Origin: Candidatus Limivicinus faecipullorum
Lineage (GTDB): Bacteria > Bacillota > Clostridia > Oscillospirales > Oscillospiraceae
DNA: 6,961 nucleotides
Assembly: GCA_018711755.1 (NCBI GenBank)
Contig: DVHY01000141.1
Span: 1 to 6,961, forward strand
Direction of reading: 5' to 3'
Shown: in pieces, positions 1 to 5,967 of the stretch
How the letters are laid out: the number at the start of each line of letters is the position of its first letter
Position numbering within the stretch: position 1 is the stretch's first letter
The notes under the pieces: model-generated
The model's database searches: none
Told to the model about the DNA's origin: nothing
Seen by the model: the letters and a program-made list of their open reading frames with translations, nothing else
Translations under genes and position numbers: made by a program

Positions 1-89
1 AAATGAAGCCGTGTAAGTTTGAGTACACGGTTCAATCTGTAGAAAGAGAGGTAACCAAGATGTTAGATATCAAGAATTCACAGAAATGA
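1..89 (+). CDS. C-terminal end of an unidentified plus-strand protein (partial, enters from left edge)
   Basis: An open frame runs from the left edge to a TGA at 87-89. From the ATG at position 3 it encodes 28 residues with a charged, hydrophilic composition, ending in IKNSQK. I do not recognise the family. Two things support it as the real tail of a gene: its stop codon lies in the first arm of a strong intrinsic terminator of the same orientation (82-144), and its composition is AT-richer (codons such as GTA, TTA, CAA, AGA) than the minus-strand operon it faces. No start can be chosen. ATG at 3 has no visible upstream sequence. A second in-frame ATG at 60 has a purine-rich GAGAGG at 46-51, eight bases upstream, so a nine-codon peptide is an alternative reading. 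It could be the end of a mobile-element gene or a normal chromosomal gene; nothing visible decides this. Confidence 0.4.
   Translation, partial: MKPCKFEYTVQSVEREVTKMLDIKNSQK
7..32 (+). repeat. Small inverted repeat inside the plus-strand frame
   Basis: CCGTGTA (9-15) pairs perfectly with TACACGG (24-30) across an eight-base loop; one G-U pair and one A-U pair extend the stem to 7-32. No T-run follows, so it is not a terminator. It lies inside the open frame and may simply be chance, or mRNA structure near the end of the gene. Confidence 0.35.
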
Positions 90-144
90 CCCTTGATTCT
101 GAAGCAGGTGAGAGCGCTGAAGGATCAAGGGTCATTTCTTTTTT
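82..144 (+). terminator. Intrinsic terminator of the plus-strand gene
   Basis: A perfect 16-bp inverted repeat pairs 82-97 with 124-139 around a 26-base loop and is followed by six T residues (139-144). This is the canonical rho-independent form on the plus strand. The stop codon of the reading frame ending at 89 lies within the first arm. On the minus strand the same stem is followed only by a short ATTTCTG stretch, so it could act weakly as a bidirectional terminator for the convergent operon. Confidence 0.8.
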
Positions 145-160
145 ATGGAGTTTTGCCCCC

Positions 161-186
161 AGCTCCGGCCCTCCTCAGCCGGGGCT
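161..186. repeat. GC-rich hairpin in the convergent intergenic region
   Basis: Nine bases at 161-169 (AGCTCCGGC) pair with 178-186 (GCCGGGGCT), with one G-U wobble and an eight-base loop. The plus-strand tail is only TTTCT, so terminator function is doubtful. It is one of several stems between the two converging transcription units. Confidence 0.4.
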
Positions 187-238
187 TTCTCCGGCTGCCG
201 GCCGCTCCCTGTTTTTATAAACAGTGCTTTTTCCACCT

Positions 239-260
239 GCGCCCCTGGAGGCGCTTTTTT
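239..260 (+). terminator. Possible secondary plus-strand terminator
   Basis: A five-bp all-GC stem (GCGCC at 239-243 with GGCGC at 250-254) and a six-base loop is followed immediately by six T residues (255-260). The stem is short, so this is a weak candidate. It would act as a backup for transcripts that escape the terminator at 82-144. No plus-strand gene lies between the two. Confidence 0.35.
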
Positions 261-290
261 GCTGCCCATAGCTCCTCGGCGGCATACAGG

Positions 291-321
291 CTGAAAGACG
301 GAGCCGGGCTCCGTCTTTCAG
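291..321 (-). terminator. Perfect 31-base palindromic hairpin after the operon's last gene
   Basis: Positions 291-321 form a perfect palindrome centred on 306, giving at least a 13-bp GC-containing stem (CTGAAAGACGGAG and its complement) with a CCGGG-type loop. It begins 23 bases after the stop codon of the acetyltransferase gene, where an operon-end structure is expected. Neither strand has a T-run after it, so it is not a canonical intrinsic terminator. It may be a 3' mRNA-stabilising hairpin or a rho-assisted or processed end. The position favours a role for the minus-strand operon; this is inference. Confidence 0.5.
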
Positions 322-344
322 AACAACATATTATCGGTCTTTTC

Positions 345-1100
345 TCACATCTCCAGGCCGAAGCGGCGGTAGGCCTCCGGCATCTCTCCGTCGCTGAGCT
401 CCTTTGCCGTGACCTGTCCGTCCACGAACTCCTTGTACAGGTGGCCGTCCAGGGTGAAGCGGCCCTGGGCGGTCTTCATGGAGAACATCTCCTGATGGAT
501 GAAGGGGGAATCCGGGTGTTTCTCGCAGTAGAAGGTAGGGGCAATGTAGTCTACCATCAGCTGCGGCTCCTCGGTAAAGGAGTAGAACTGCCGCCACTGG
601 CCGTGGTGCTTGTCCATAAGCACCCAGCCCAGGAAGGGGTCCTTGTCCAGGCGGTAGCACTCGTCGAACTGGGGCTGCTCCAGGCCCTCCTCCAGGCGTA
701 TAGGATAGCGGGGGCAGACCTCACCTATGCCCACGTCGCAGAGCCATACCCCGTCGGTGGCCTCCACCTTCATGACCCGGTGGCGGCGCATGGGTATGCT
801 GCTCTCACCTCTCAGATAGCGGGCGGCGTACTCGGTGACCTTGTAGCCCAGCTGCTCCAGCAGCCAGGCGAAAAGGCCGTTGAGCTCAAAGCAGAAACCG
901 CCTTTGCCCCGGACAACTACCTTTTCATACAGGTCGTCTATCTCCAGGGACAGGGGTATGCCCCGGAGAATGTCCAGGTTCTCATAGGGCACGCTGGTGC
1001 AGTGGGCAAACTGCAGCTCCTTGAGGAGCTTGGAGTCCGGCACTATCTCCTCCGGCATCTCCAGGCCGATGCGCTGAAAGTATTTCTTTATTTTCTCCAT
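345..1100 (-). CDS. Arylamine N-acetyltransferase
   Basis: A 251-residue cytosolic protein of the NAT family, which transfers acetyl from acetyl-CoA to arylamines, arylhydrazines or related amines by a ping-pong mechanism through an acetyl-cysteine. The catalytic triad is visible at the family's usual positions: Cys70 in RGKGGFCFELNG, His107 in RRHRVM and Asp122 in CDVGIG. An N-terminal SVPYENLD motif (36-43) is also typical. The protein is slightly shorter than many bacterial NATs (about 260-280 residues) but appears complete. The ATG at 1100 lies inside the last codons of the preceding oxidoreductase gene (13-base overlap), with a GGAGG at 1114-1118 thirteen bases upstream, so it is probably translated by coupling. 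It is the last gene of the operon. Family assignment is firm. The physiological acceptor is unknown; its place in a sugar-catabolic operon suggests an amine-bearing compound, but that is inference. Confidence 0.93.
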   Translation of the reverse strand: MEKIKKYFQRIGLEMPEEIVPDSKLLKELQFAHCTSVPYENLDILRGIPLSLEIDDLYEKVVVRGKGGFCFELNGLFAWLLEQLGYKVTEYAARYLRGESSIPMRRHRVMKVEATDGVWLCDVGIGEVCPRYPIRLEEGLEQPQFDECYRLDKDPFLGWVLMDKHHGQWRQFYSFTEEPQLMVDYIAPTFYCEKHPDSPFIHQEMFSMKTAQGRFTLDGHLYKEFVDGQVTAKELSDGEMPEAYRRFGLEM

Positions 1101-2074
1101 TTGGCAGATATATCCTCCAAGATTTCCATTACTGTGAGCAGCTGCCCCGCTCCTACATTGGGACTGGGCCGGTGTTCCCTGGCACAGTCCAAAAAGTGTT
1201 TCAGCTCGTTGTAGTACCAGCCGCAGGGCGGCACGTTTATACCCGTGGACACCATGACCTGGTCGCTGGTGTCAAAGACCTTGGGCTCGGAGCCGAACTG
1301 GTATGCAGTGAGGGTGCTGCCGTCATTTATCAGCATACCGTTTTCAAAGTACACTCTCCAGCGGGCTGTCCAGGGGATGTCGGCGTTGAACCAGGCGGCC
1401 TCGGCGGCCACATGGAACTTGCCGTAGTCATAGCTTATCCTGAACTGTTCCGGGTAGTCCTTATCCTCACCCTGACAGGAGGTGAAGCTGTATCCCTCCG
1501 GCTTACCGAAGATGGATACTATCACGTCCAGGTCGTGGATATGCAGGTCGTAGGGCAGCAGCCCGGACTTGTTCACGTCGAAAAGCCAGCCGTCCTGCGC
1601 CCAGCGGGGGCAGGCGGACAGCCGCTCAAAGCAGGCGTCCAGGGGCTTGCCGTAGACCCCGCTCTCCACCGTCCGGCGCAGTATCTCCACTTCCTTGGTG
1701 AACTGGAGCACCTGGGCGATATAGAGCATGCAGTCCTTCTGCTCCGCCTTGTCCAGCATCTCCTTTGCATCCTTGAGGCTCAGGGCTATGGGCTTTTCAC
1801 AGATGGTGTCCTTGCCGCAGTCCAGGCTCTCCATCACCATGTCGTGGTGCAGATAGGTTGGGGTGCAGATGTCCACGATGTCTATATCGCAGTTTTCCAC
1901 CATCTCCCGGATGCTGGGATAGCAGGGCAGGCCCCACTTCTCCGCAGTCTCCTTGGCCCGCTTAGAGCCGCCGCAGACGGCGGCCACCTGGCAGCCCTCT
2001 ATCTCTTTATAGTTGGCATAGTGGACGCTGCCCATGCCTCCCACGCCCACAAGGCCGATATTCATAGTCTTCAT
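1088..2074 (-). CDS. Gfo/Idh/MocA family NAD(P)-dependent oxidoreductase (second copy)
   Basis: A 328-residue cytosolic dehydrogenase of the glucose-fructose oxidoreductase/inositol dehydrogenase family. An N-terminal Rossmann fold carries the dinucleotide-binding GLVGVGGMGSVH (7-18). The family's ICEKP motif follows with catalytic-type Lys94, then a C-terminal alpha/beta domain with a DLHIHD segment (Asp176, His180) in the usual active-site position. These enzymes oxidise or reduce a ring hydroxyl or keto group of sugars, cyclitols or glycosides. The start at 2074 is preceded by GAGGA seven bases upstream, which overlaps the stop codon of the preceding gene; ATG at 2065 is a poorer alternative. 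The gene lies 10 bases after the second TIM-barrel gene and overlaps the acetyltransferase start by 13 bases. It is strongly diverged from the first oxidoreductase of this operon, so the two probably act on different intermediates. Substrate is not assignable. Confidence 0.9.
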   Translation of the reverse strand: MKTMNIGLVGVGGMGSVHYANYKEIEGCQVAAVCGGSKRAKETAEKWGLPCYPSIREMVENCDIDIVDICTPTYLHHDMVMESLDCGKDTICEKPIALSLKDAKEMLDKAEQKDCMLYIAQVLQFTKEVEILRRTVESGVYGKPLDACFERLSACPRWAQDGWLFDVNKSGLLPYDLHIHDLDVIVSIFGKPEGYSFTSCQGEDKDYPEQFRISYDYGKFHVAAEAAWFNADIPWTARWRVYFENGMLINDGSTLTAYQFGSEPKVFDTSDQVMVSTGINVPPCGWYYNELKHFLDCAREHRPSPNVGAGQLLTVMEILEDISAKWRK

Positions 2075-2084
2075 ACCGGCGTCC

Positions 2085-2900
2085 TCAGAACTCGAAGCCC
2101 TGTTCTCTCAGGTAGGCGGCGGAGTCCATGACGGCCCGGTTTATCTCCTCCAGGTCCTTGGCGCCGCTCTGGGTGAACTCTATCTCTATGGAATAGGGGC
2201 TGAGGTTGTCCGCCTCGTCCATCATTTTGAATATCTCCGGGAAGTCCACATAGCCCTTGCCCAGGGCGGGGAAATTCCACTCCTGGCGGCCGCCGGCCTT
2301 CTCTTTCAGGTGGACATAGCCCACCTCGTCCAGGCAGCCGGCCAGGTCCTTGGGCACGTCTACATCCCCGTAAAATATGGCGTTGGCGGTGTCGTAATTG
2401 ATGAGCACCCGCTCCGAGCCCACCAGATTGCAGATGTCCTTCAGGATTGCTCCGGTGCCGTGGTCTCCGTGTATCTCCAGCACCAGCTTCATGTCGTACT
2501 TCTCCAGGTAGGGGACAATGCCCTTGATATGCTCGGCCACCACCTCATTGGGCGCCACGGCCTTGTCCTCCAGATGGGCCTCCCCTATGGAGGAGACGAT
2601 GTACTCGCAGCCGAAGAAATGGGCCAGGCGGATATTGTCCACAAAGTCCCCGATACGGGCGGTGTCCATCAGGTTGGTATGGCCGCTCATGGCAAAGGGT
2701 ATCAGTCCGTTTTCCTCCAGCAGGTCCTGGACCTCCAGGGCCCGCTTGAAGCTCTGGCTGGGGAACACATGCTCGGTCCAGCCCTTGGTGGCGGTGAGCT
2801 CTATATACTTGAAGCCCGCCGCCTTGATGCCCGCCACGGCCTCTTCGATGGAGTAGCCGTGGTAGCAGTTGGAGTTTACGGCGATTATACGTTTTTTCAC
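2085..2900 (-). CDS. Sugar phosphate isomerase/epimerase-type TIM barrel (second copy)
   Basis: A 271-residue protein of the xylose-isomerase-like TIM-barrel superfamily, a usual length for this group. Probable metal ligands are in the expected order at strand ends: Glu142 in LEIHGDHG, Asp170 in NYDTAN, His197 in VHLKEK and Glu239 in IEIEF. The LGKGYVDFPEIF segment (213-224) is typical of the family. Members isomerise, epimerise or dehydrate keto-sugars and keto-cyclitols with a divalent metal; IolI- or hydroxypyruvate-isomerase-like chemistry is possible but unproven. The start codon is GTG at 2900. It is set by GAGG at 2911-2914, which overlaps the upstream stop, and by the absence of an ATG before residue 71. 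The gene begins 12 bases after the first TIM-barrel gene and in the same frame, separated by one TGA. No signal peptide is seen, so it is cytosolic. Confidence 0.87.
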   Translation of the reverse strand: MKKRIIAVNSNCYHGYSIEEAVAGIKAAGFKYIELTATKGWTEHVFPSQSFKRALEVQDLLEENGLIPFAMSGHTNLMDTARIGDFVDNIRLAHFFGCEYIVSSIGEAHLEDKAVAPNEVVAEHIKGIVPYLEKYDMKLVLEIHGDHGTGAILKDICNLVGSERVLINYDTANAIFYGDVDVPKDLAGCLDEVGYVHLKEKAGGRQEWNFPALGKGYVDFPEIFKMMDEADNLSPYSIEIEFTQSGAKDLEEINRAVMDSAAYLREQGFEF

Positions 2901-2912
2901 CTTGCCGCCCCC

Positions 2913-3836
2913 TCAGATTATGAAGTTGTCCAGGTAGCGTTTGGACAGGCGGATGGAATTGAGTATATCCTCCCGGCAGCTCTCAAAGGCCTTGTCCTCC
3001 ACCTCGATAACGGCGCAGCCGTCAAAGCGGATATCGTTGAGGGCGGAGATAAAGGCGCCCCAGTCCACATCACCCAGGCCGGGTATCTTGGGGGACATGT
3101 AGTCCAGAGGATAGGCCAGCACGCCGCAGTCCGCCAGCTTCTCGGGATAGAGCTTGATGTCCTTGAAGTGGATGTGGAATATCCTGTCCTTGAACTCGTA
3201 CACGGTCTTCAGATAGTCCAGGCCCTGCCACACATAGTGGCTGGGGTCGAAGTTGAGGCCGAAGTTGGGAGAGGGGATGATCTCGAAGAGTTTGCGGTAT
3301 ATGGCCGGCGTGCACATGAGGTTCTGCCCGCCGGGCCACTGGTCGGCGCCGAAGAGCATGGGGCAGTTCTCGATTGCCACCTTTACTCCGCAGTCCTCCG
3401 CCAGGGCAATGATGTCCGGCCATATCTCCTTGAAGAGCTCAATGTTCTCCTCCAGGTTCTTGTGCTGGTCCCGTCCGATAAAGGTGGTGACCATGCCCAC
3501 GCCCAGCTTCTGGGAGGCCTTTATCAGGGCCTTCAGGTGGGCGATGGCGGCGGCGCGCTTGTCCGGGTCCGGGTCCATGGTGTTGGGGTAGAAGGCCAGG
3601 GAGGAGATGCTCATGCCCTTGCCCGCCACATAGTCGTTGACATACTTTGCATACTCGTCGTCGGCGCAGACTCTCTCCGCGTCGATATGGGACACGCCGG
3701 CATAGCGGCGCTCCGCCTTGCCTGCGGGCCAGCAGGCCACTTCCAGGCATTTAAAGCCCATTTCGGCGGCGGTGTCCACCGCCTCTTCAAAGCTCCAGCC
3801 GTCCAATATGGCGGTGAGCAGGCCAAACTTCATCAT
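2913..3836 (-). CDS. Sugar phosphate isomerase/epimerase-type TIM barrel (first copy)
   Basis: A 307-residue cytosolic TIM-barrel protein of the xylose-isomerase-like superfamily. It starts with KFGLLTAILDGWSFEEAV and contains LEVACWPAGKAERRYAG (31-47), a segment I associate with a subgroup found beside Gfo/Idh/MocA dehydrogenases in Firmicutes. Probable metal ligands are Glu156 (VAIEN), Asp197 and neighbouring His200 (NFDPSH), His223 (HIHFKD) and Glu278 (VIEVE). Family members carry out isomerisation or epimerisation of keto-sugars, and relatives take part in keto-glycoside cleavage. Two tandem ATGs exist at 3836 and 3833; the GGGAGAG upstream fits the first better. The gene follows the first oxidoreductase by 18 bases, so the two may handle successive steps. 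It is only remotely similar to the next gene, so this is not a recent duplication. The exact reaction cannot be assigned. Confidence 0.88.
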   Translation of the reverse strand: MMKFGLLTAILDGWSFEEAVDTAAEMGFKCLEVACWPAGKAERRYAGVSHIDAERVCADDEYAKYVNDYVAGKGMSISSLAFYPNTMDPDPDKRAAAIAHLKALIKASQKLGVGMVTTFIGRDQHKNLEENIELFKEIWPDIIALAEDCGVKVAIENCPMLFGADQWPGGQNLMCTPAIYRKLFEIIPSPNFGLNFDPSHYVWQGLDYLKTVYEFKDRIFHIHFKDIKLYPEKLADCGVLAYPLDYMSPKIPGLGDVDWGAFISALNDIRFDGCAVIEVEDKAFESCREDILNSIRLSKRYLDNFII

Positions 3837-3854
3837 AACAAAGACTCTCCCTTC

Positions 3855-4898
3855 TTATTTGTTGGCTTCTATCTCCACGGCCCTGCCGGTCTGGGAGGAC
3901 TCGATGGAGGCAAACACCGCTCTCATGGCGTAGAGGGCGGACTCCCCGGAAATCTCCGGGGGAGTATTGTTCTTCAGGCACTCCACCCACAGGTCGATGA
4001 CCCCGGACTTGGTCTGGTTGTCGTTGGTCTGTATCTGTTCCACATCGTAGACCTGCTCCTCACCGTCGGAGAGCTTCACCACGATGGAGTGGGCCGGGTC
4101 GTCGTAGATGCGCATGATGCCCTTGGTGCCGTAGAGCACGGTGGAATTGTCCTCGGCGCCGTAATAGGTCCAGCTGGCGGTCATGGTGCCGAAGGCTCCG
4201 CCGGACATCTCATAGATGCACACGGCGTTGTCGTCCACGCCGATGAGCTCGCCGTCCTCGCCCCGCTTGTCCAGAGTCACCAGCCGGGCGGTGGTGCGCA
4301 CCACCCGCTGCCCGGTGAGGAACTGGATAAGGTCGGTCTTATGTACGCCCAGGTCCGCCATGGCCCCCATGGCGGCCTTTTTCTTGTCGAAGAACCACAC
4401 GTTCTTCCCCGGGTTTATGGCCCAGGTCTCAGGCCCGCCGTGGCCAAAGGTGGTGCGGAAGGTGATTATATCGCCTATGAGGCCCTGGTCTATCAGGCGT
4501 TTGGCCTCCACATGGGCCTTGGCCAGACGCTGGTTGTGGCCTATCATCAAAAACTTCCCGGTCCGTTTTGCGCACTCCACCATTGCCTCGCAGTCGGCCA
4601 GGGTAGTGGCCATGGGCTTTTCGCACAGCACGTGCTTGCCCGCCTCCATAGCCTTGATGCTCAGCTCCGCGTGGGCGTAGTTTGCAGCGCAGATGCTCAC
4701 GGCGTCTATGCTCCTGTCGGCCAGGAGCTCCTCGGCGGTGTCATAGACCTTGCCGCCGTACTTCTCCGCCTGCTCCTCGGCTCTCTTCCGGCTGGGGTTA
4801 TAGAAGGCGGCCAGCTTCACATCCGGGTTTTCCGCATACTCGGGTATGTGACGCACCTGGGCTATCTTACCGCAGCCCAGTATACCTACATTTATCAT
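3855..4898 (-). CDS. Gfo/Idh/MocA family NAD(P)-dependent oxidoreductase (first copy)
   Basis: A 347-residue cytosolic dehydrogenase. The Rossmann domain begins MINVGILGCGKIAQ with GxGxxA at 8-13. LCEKPMA (91-97) supplies the catalytic-type Lys94, and GAMADLGVHKTD (178-189) carries Asp182 and His186 of the family active site. An FGHGGPETW segment (151-159) is consistent with a carbohydrate-oxidising subgroup. The likely role is NAD(P)-dependent oxidation of a hydroxyl on an imported sugar, cyclitol or glycoside to a keto group. The start at 4898 is chosen because GGGGAGG lies nine bases upstream and the Rossmann strand begins at once. An upstream in-frame ATG at 4952 would add 18 unnatural residues (CCCRRRR) overlapping the permease end and is rejected. 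The gene lies 19 bases after the permease gene and 18 before the first TIM barrel. Family call is firm; substrate unknown. Confidence 0.92.
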   Translation of the reverse strand: MINVGILGCGKIAQVRHIPEYAENPDVKLAAFYNPSRKRAEEQAEKYGGKVYDTAEELLADRSIDAVSICAANYAHAELSIKAMEAGKHVLCEKPMATTLADCEAMVECAKRTGKFLMIGHNQRLAKAHVEAKRLIDQGLIGDIITFRTTFGHGGPETWAINPGKNVWFFDKKKAAMGAMADLGVHKTDLIQFLTGQRVVRTTARLVTLDKRGEDGELIGVDDNAVCIYEMSGGAFGTMTASWTYYGAEDNSTVLYGTKGIMRIYDDPAHSIVVKLSDGEEQVYDVEQIQTNDNQTKSGVIDLWVECLKNNTPPEISGESALYAMRAVFASIESSQTGRAVEIEANK

Positions 4899-4907
4899 TC
4901 TTTTATT

Positions 4908-4914
4908 CCTCCCC
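4908..4914 (-). promoter_or_regulatory. Ribosome binding site deciding the first oxidoreductase start
   Basis: GGGGAGG lies nine bases before ATG at 4898, within the 19-base gap after the permease stop. It settles the start at 4898 rather than at 4952. Confidence 0.75.
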
Positions 4915-4917
4915 TGT

Positions 4918-5967
4918 TCAGGCGCTCTCCTTCTTCTGCAGCAGCACGGCAAAGATGATTATCAGGCCCTTGACTGCGTCGCAGAGGAAGGTGGGCACGC
5001 CCACGGTATTCAGGATGTTGTTCATTACGCCGATGATGAGCATGCCCAGGAAGGCGCCTACCAGGCTGCCCCGGCCGCCGGACATGGAGGTGCCGCCCAC
5101 TATGACGGCTGCAATGGCATCCATTTCATAGCCATTGCCGGCGTTGGCAAAGTCCATGGAGCCGATACGGGCAATGTATATCACCGCCGCTATGGCGCAC
5201 ATCACGCCGCCCAGGGCGTAGATGCGCCGCTTCACGTTATTCACATTGATACCGGAGAGCTTTGCCGCCCGCTCGTTGGAGCCGATGGCTATGGTCTGGC
5301 GGCCGAAGGCGGTGCGGGTGAAGATGATGTGCATTATCACCACGATGACCACCCAGTAGAGTATGGGCAGCACCACCTGGCCCCCCACCTTGGCGGAGGC
5401 GATGAGCTTGAAGTCCGCGGGTATCTCAGGATTGAACTGCTTGGTGAGCTGCTGGGTCACGGAGCGGAAGACCTTCATGGTGCCCAGGGTGGCGATGAAG
5501 GGGGGCAGCTTGCCGTAGGATATGAGTGCGCCGTTTATCTCGCCGAAGAAGTAGCCCACGATGAGGATGAGTATGACGGCTATCACATAGGCCACAGGGC
5601 CGGTGAGGCCGATGGAGGCCAGAAGGCCCGTGGGGGCTATCAGATACATGAGTATTGCGCCCAGAGCGCAGAGCATGGAGCCCACGGACAGATCGATGCC
5701 GCCGCTGATTATTATAAAGCACATGCCCAGAGCTATCACGCCCTGATAGGCGTTGTTGCGCAGGATGTTCAGCCAGGCCATGCCCATCTTGCCGAACATG
5801 CCGCCGAAGGAGCCGGCGTTTACCCACATCACCACGCACTGGATCAGTACCATCACCACCAGGGCAAATATGGTGGAGAACAGGGCGTTATGGGACCATT
5901 TATCCTTGAACCAGCCCAGGGCCCCCCGATTGTTTTCAAGCCTTGTCTTTTCCATTTTCACACACAC
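4918..5967 (-). CDS. Sugar ABC transporter permease (RbsC/MglC type)
   Basis: A 349-residue integral membrane protein of the branched-chain/ribose-type permease family (BPD_transp_2). It has a cytoplasmic N-terminal tail of about 28 residues and many hydrophobic segments (about 29-49, 74-88, 93-111, 123-141, 197-216, 247-266, 302-320 and 331-343). Signature segments are SGGIDLSVGS (88-97), LPPFIATLGTM (154-164), a cytoplasmic loop FGRQTIAIGSNERAAKLSG (221-239) that contacts the ATPase, and IVGGTSMSGGRGSLVGAF (289-306). It normally works as a homodimer with the ATP-binding protein and a lipoprotein binding subunit. The start is GTG at 5967, six bases after AAGGA; ATG at 5955 would be 18 bases away. 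The gene therefore overlaps the ATPase gene by 10 bases. Pentose, hexose or cyclitol are plausible substrates; sequence alone does not choose. Confidence 0.93.
   Translation of the reverse strand: MCVKMEKTRLENNRGALGWFKDKWSHNALFSTIFALVVMVLIQCVVMWVNAGSFGGMFGKMGMAWLNILRNNAYQGVIALGMCFIIISGGIDLSVGSMLCALGAILMYLIAPTGLLASIGLTGPVAYVIAVILILIVGYFFGEINGALISYGKLPPFIATLGTMKVFRSVTQQLTKQFNPEIPADFKLIASAKVGGQVVLPILYWVVIVVIMHIIFTRTAFGRQTIAIGSNERAAKLSGINVNNVKRRIYALGGVMCAIAAVIYIARIGSMDFANAGNGYEMDAIAAVIVGGTSMSGGRGSLVGAFLGMLIIGVMNNILNTVGVPTFLCDAVKGLIIIFAVLLQKKESA

Noticed and set aside
132..269. A 45-codon minus-strand frame (starting MGSKKAPPG, ending SIKKK) with GAGGAG just upstream
   Set aside because: The purine stretch is only about two bases from the ATG, too close for good initiation. 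The peptide is low-complexity and basic, and the frame runs through several hairpins and ends in the terminator stem. It could exist, but nothing positive supports it.
2085..3836. Recent tandem duplication of the TIM-barrel genes
   Set aside because: Apart from metal-ligand motifs the two proteins share little sequence and differ in length (307 versus 271 residues). They are distant paralogues.
1088..4898. Calling the set a classical myo-inositol (iol) operon
   Set aside because: The families overlap with IolG and IolE/IolI, but IolB, IolC, IolD and IolJ are not present in the window, and the first TIM barrel does not look like IolE by motif. Specific iol names would be over-annotation.
4899..4952. 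N-terminal extension of the first oxidoreductase to ATG at 4952
   Set aside because: It adds CCCRRRR-type residues unlike any Rossmann enzyme, overlaps the permease end, and lacks the clear ribosome binding site that serves ATG at 4898.
2034..4958. A 974-codon plus-strand open frame, plus others at 93-1214 and 1172-2131
   Set aside because: They lie opposite well-recognised minus-strand genes. Their translations are rich in G, V, H, L and A with no domain pattern, as expected from the antisense frame of GC-biased genes. The longest one crosses several gene boundaries.
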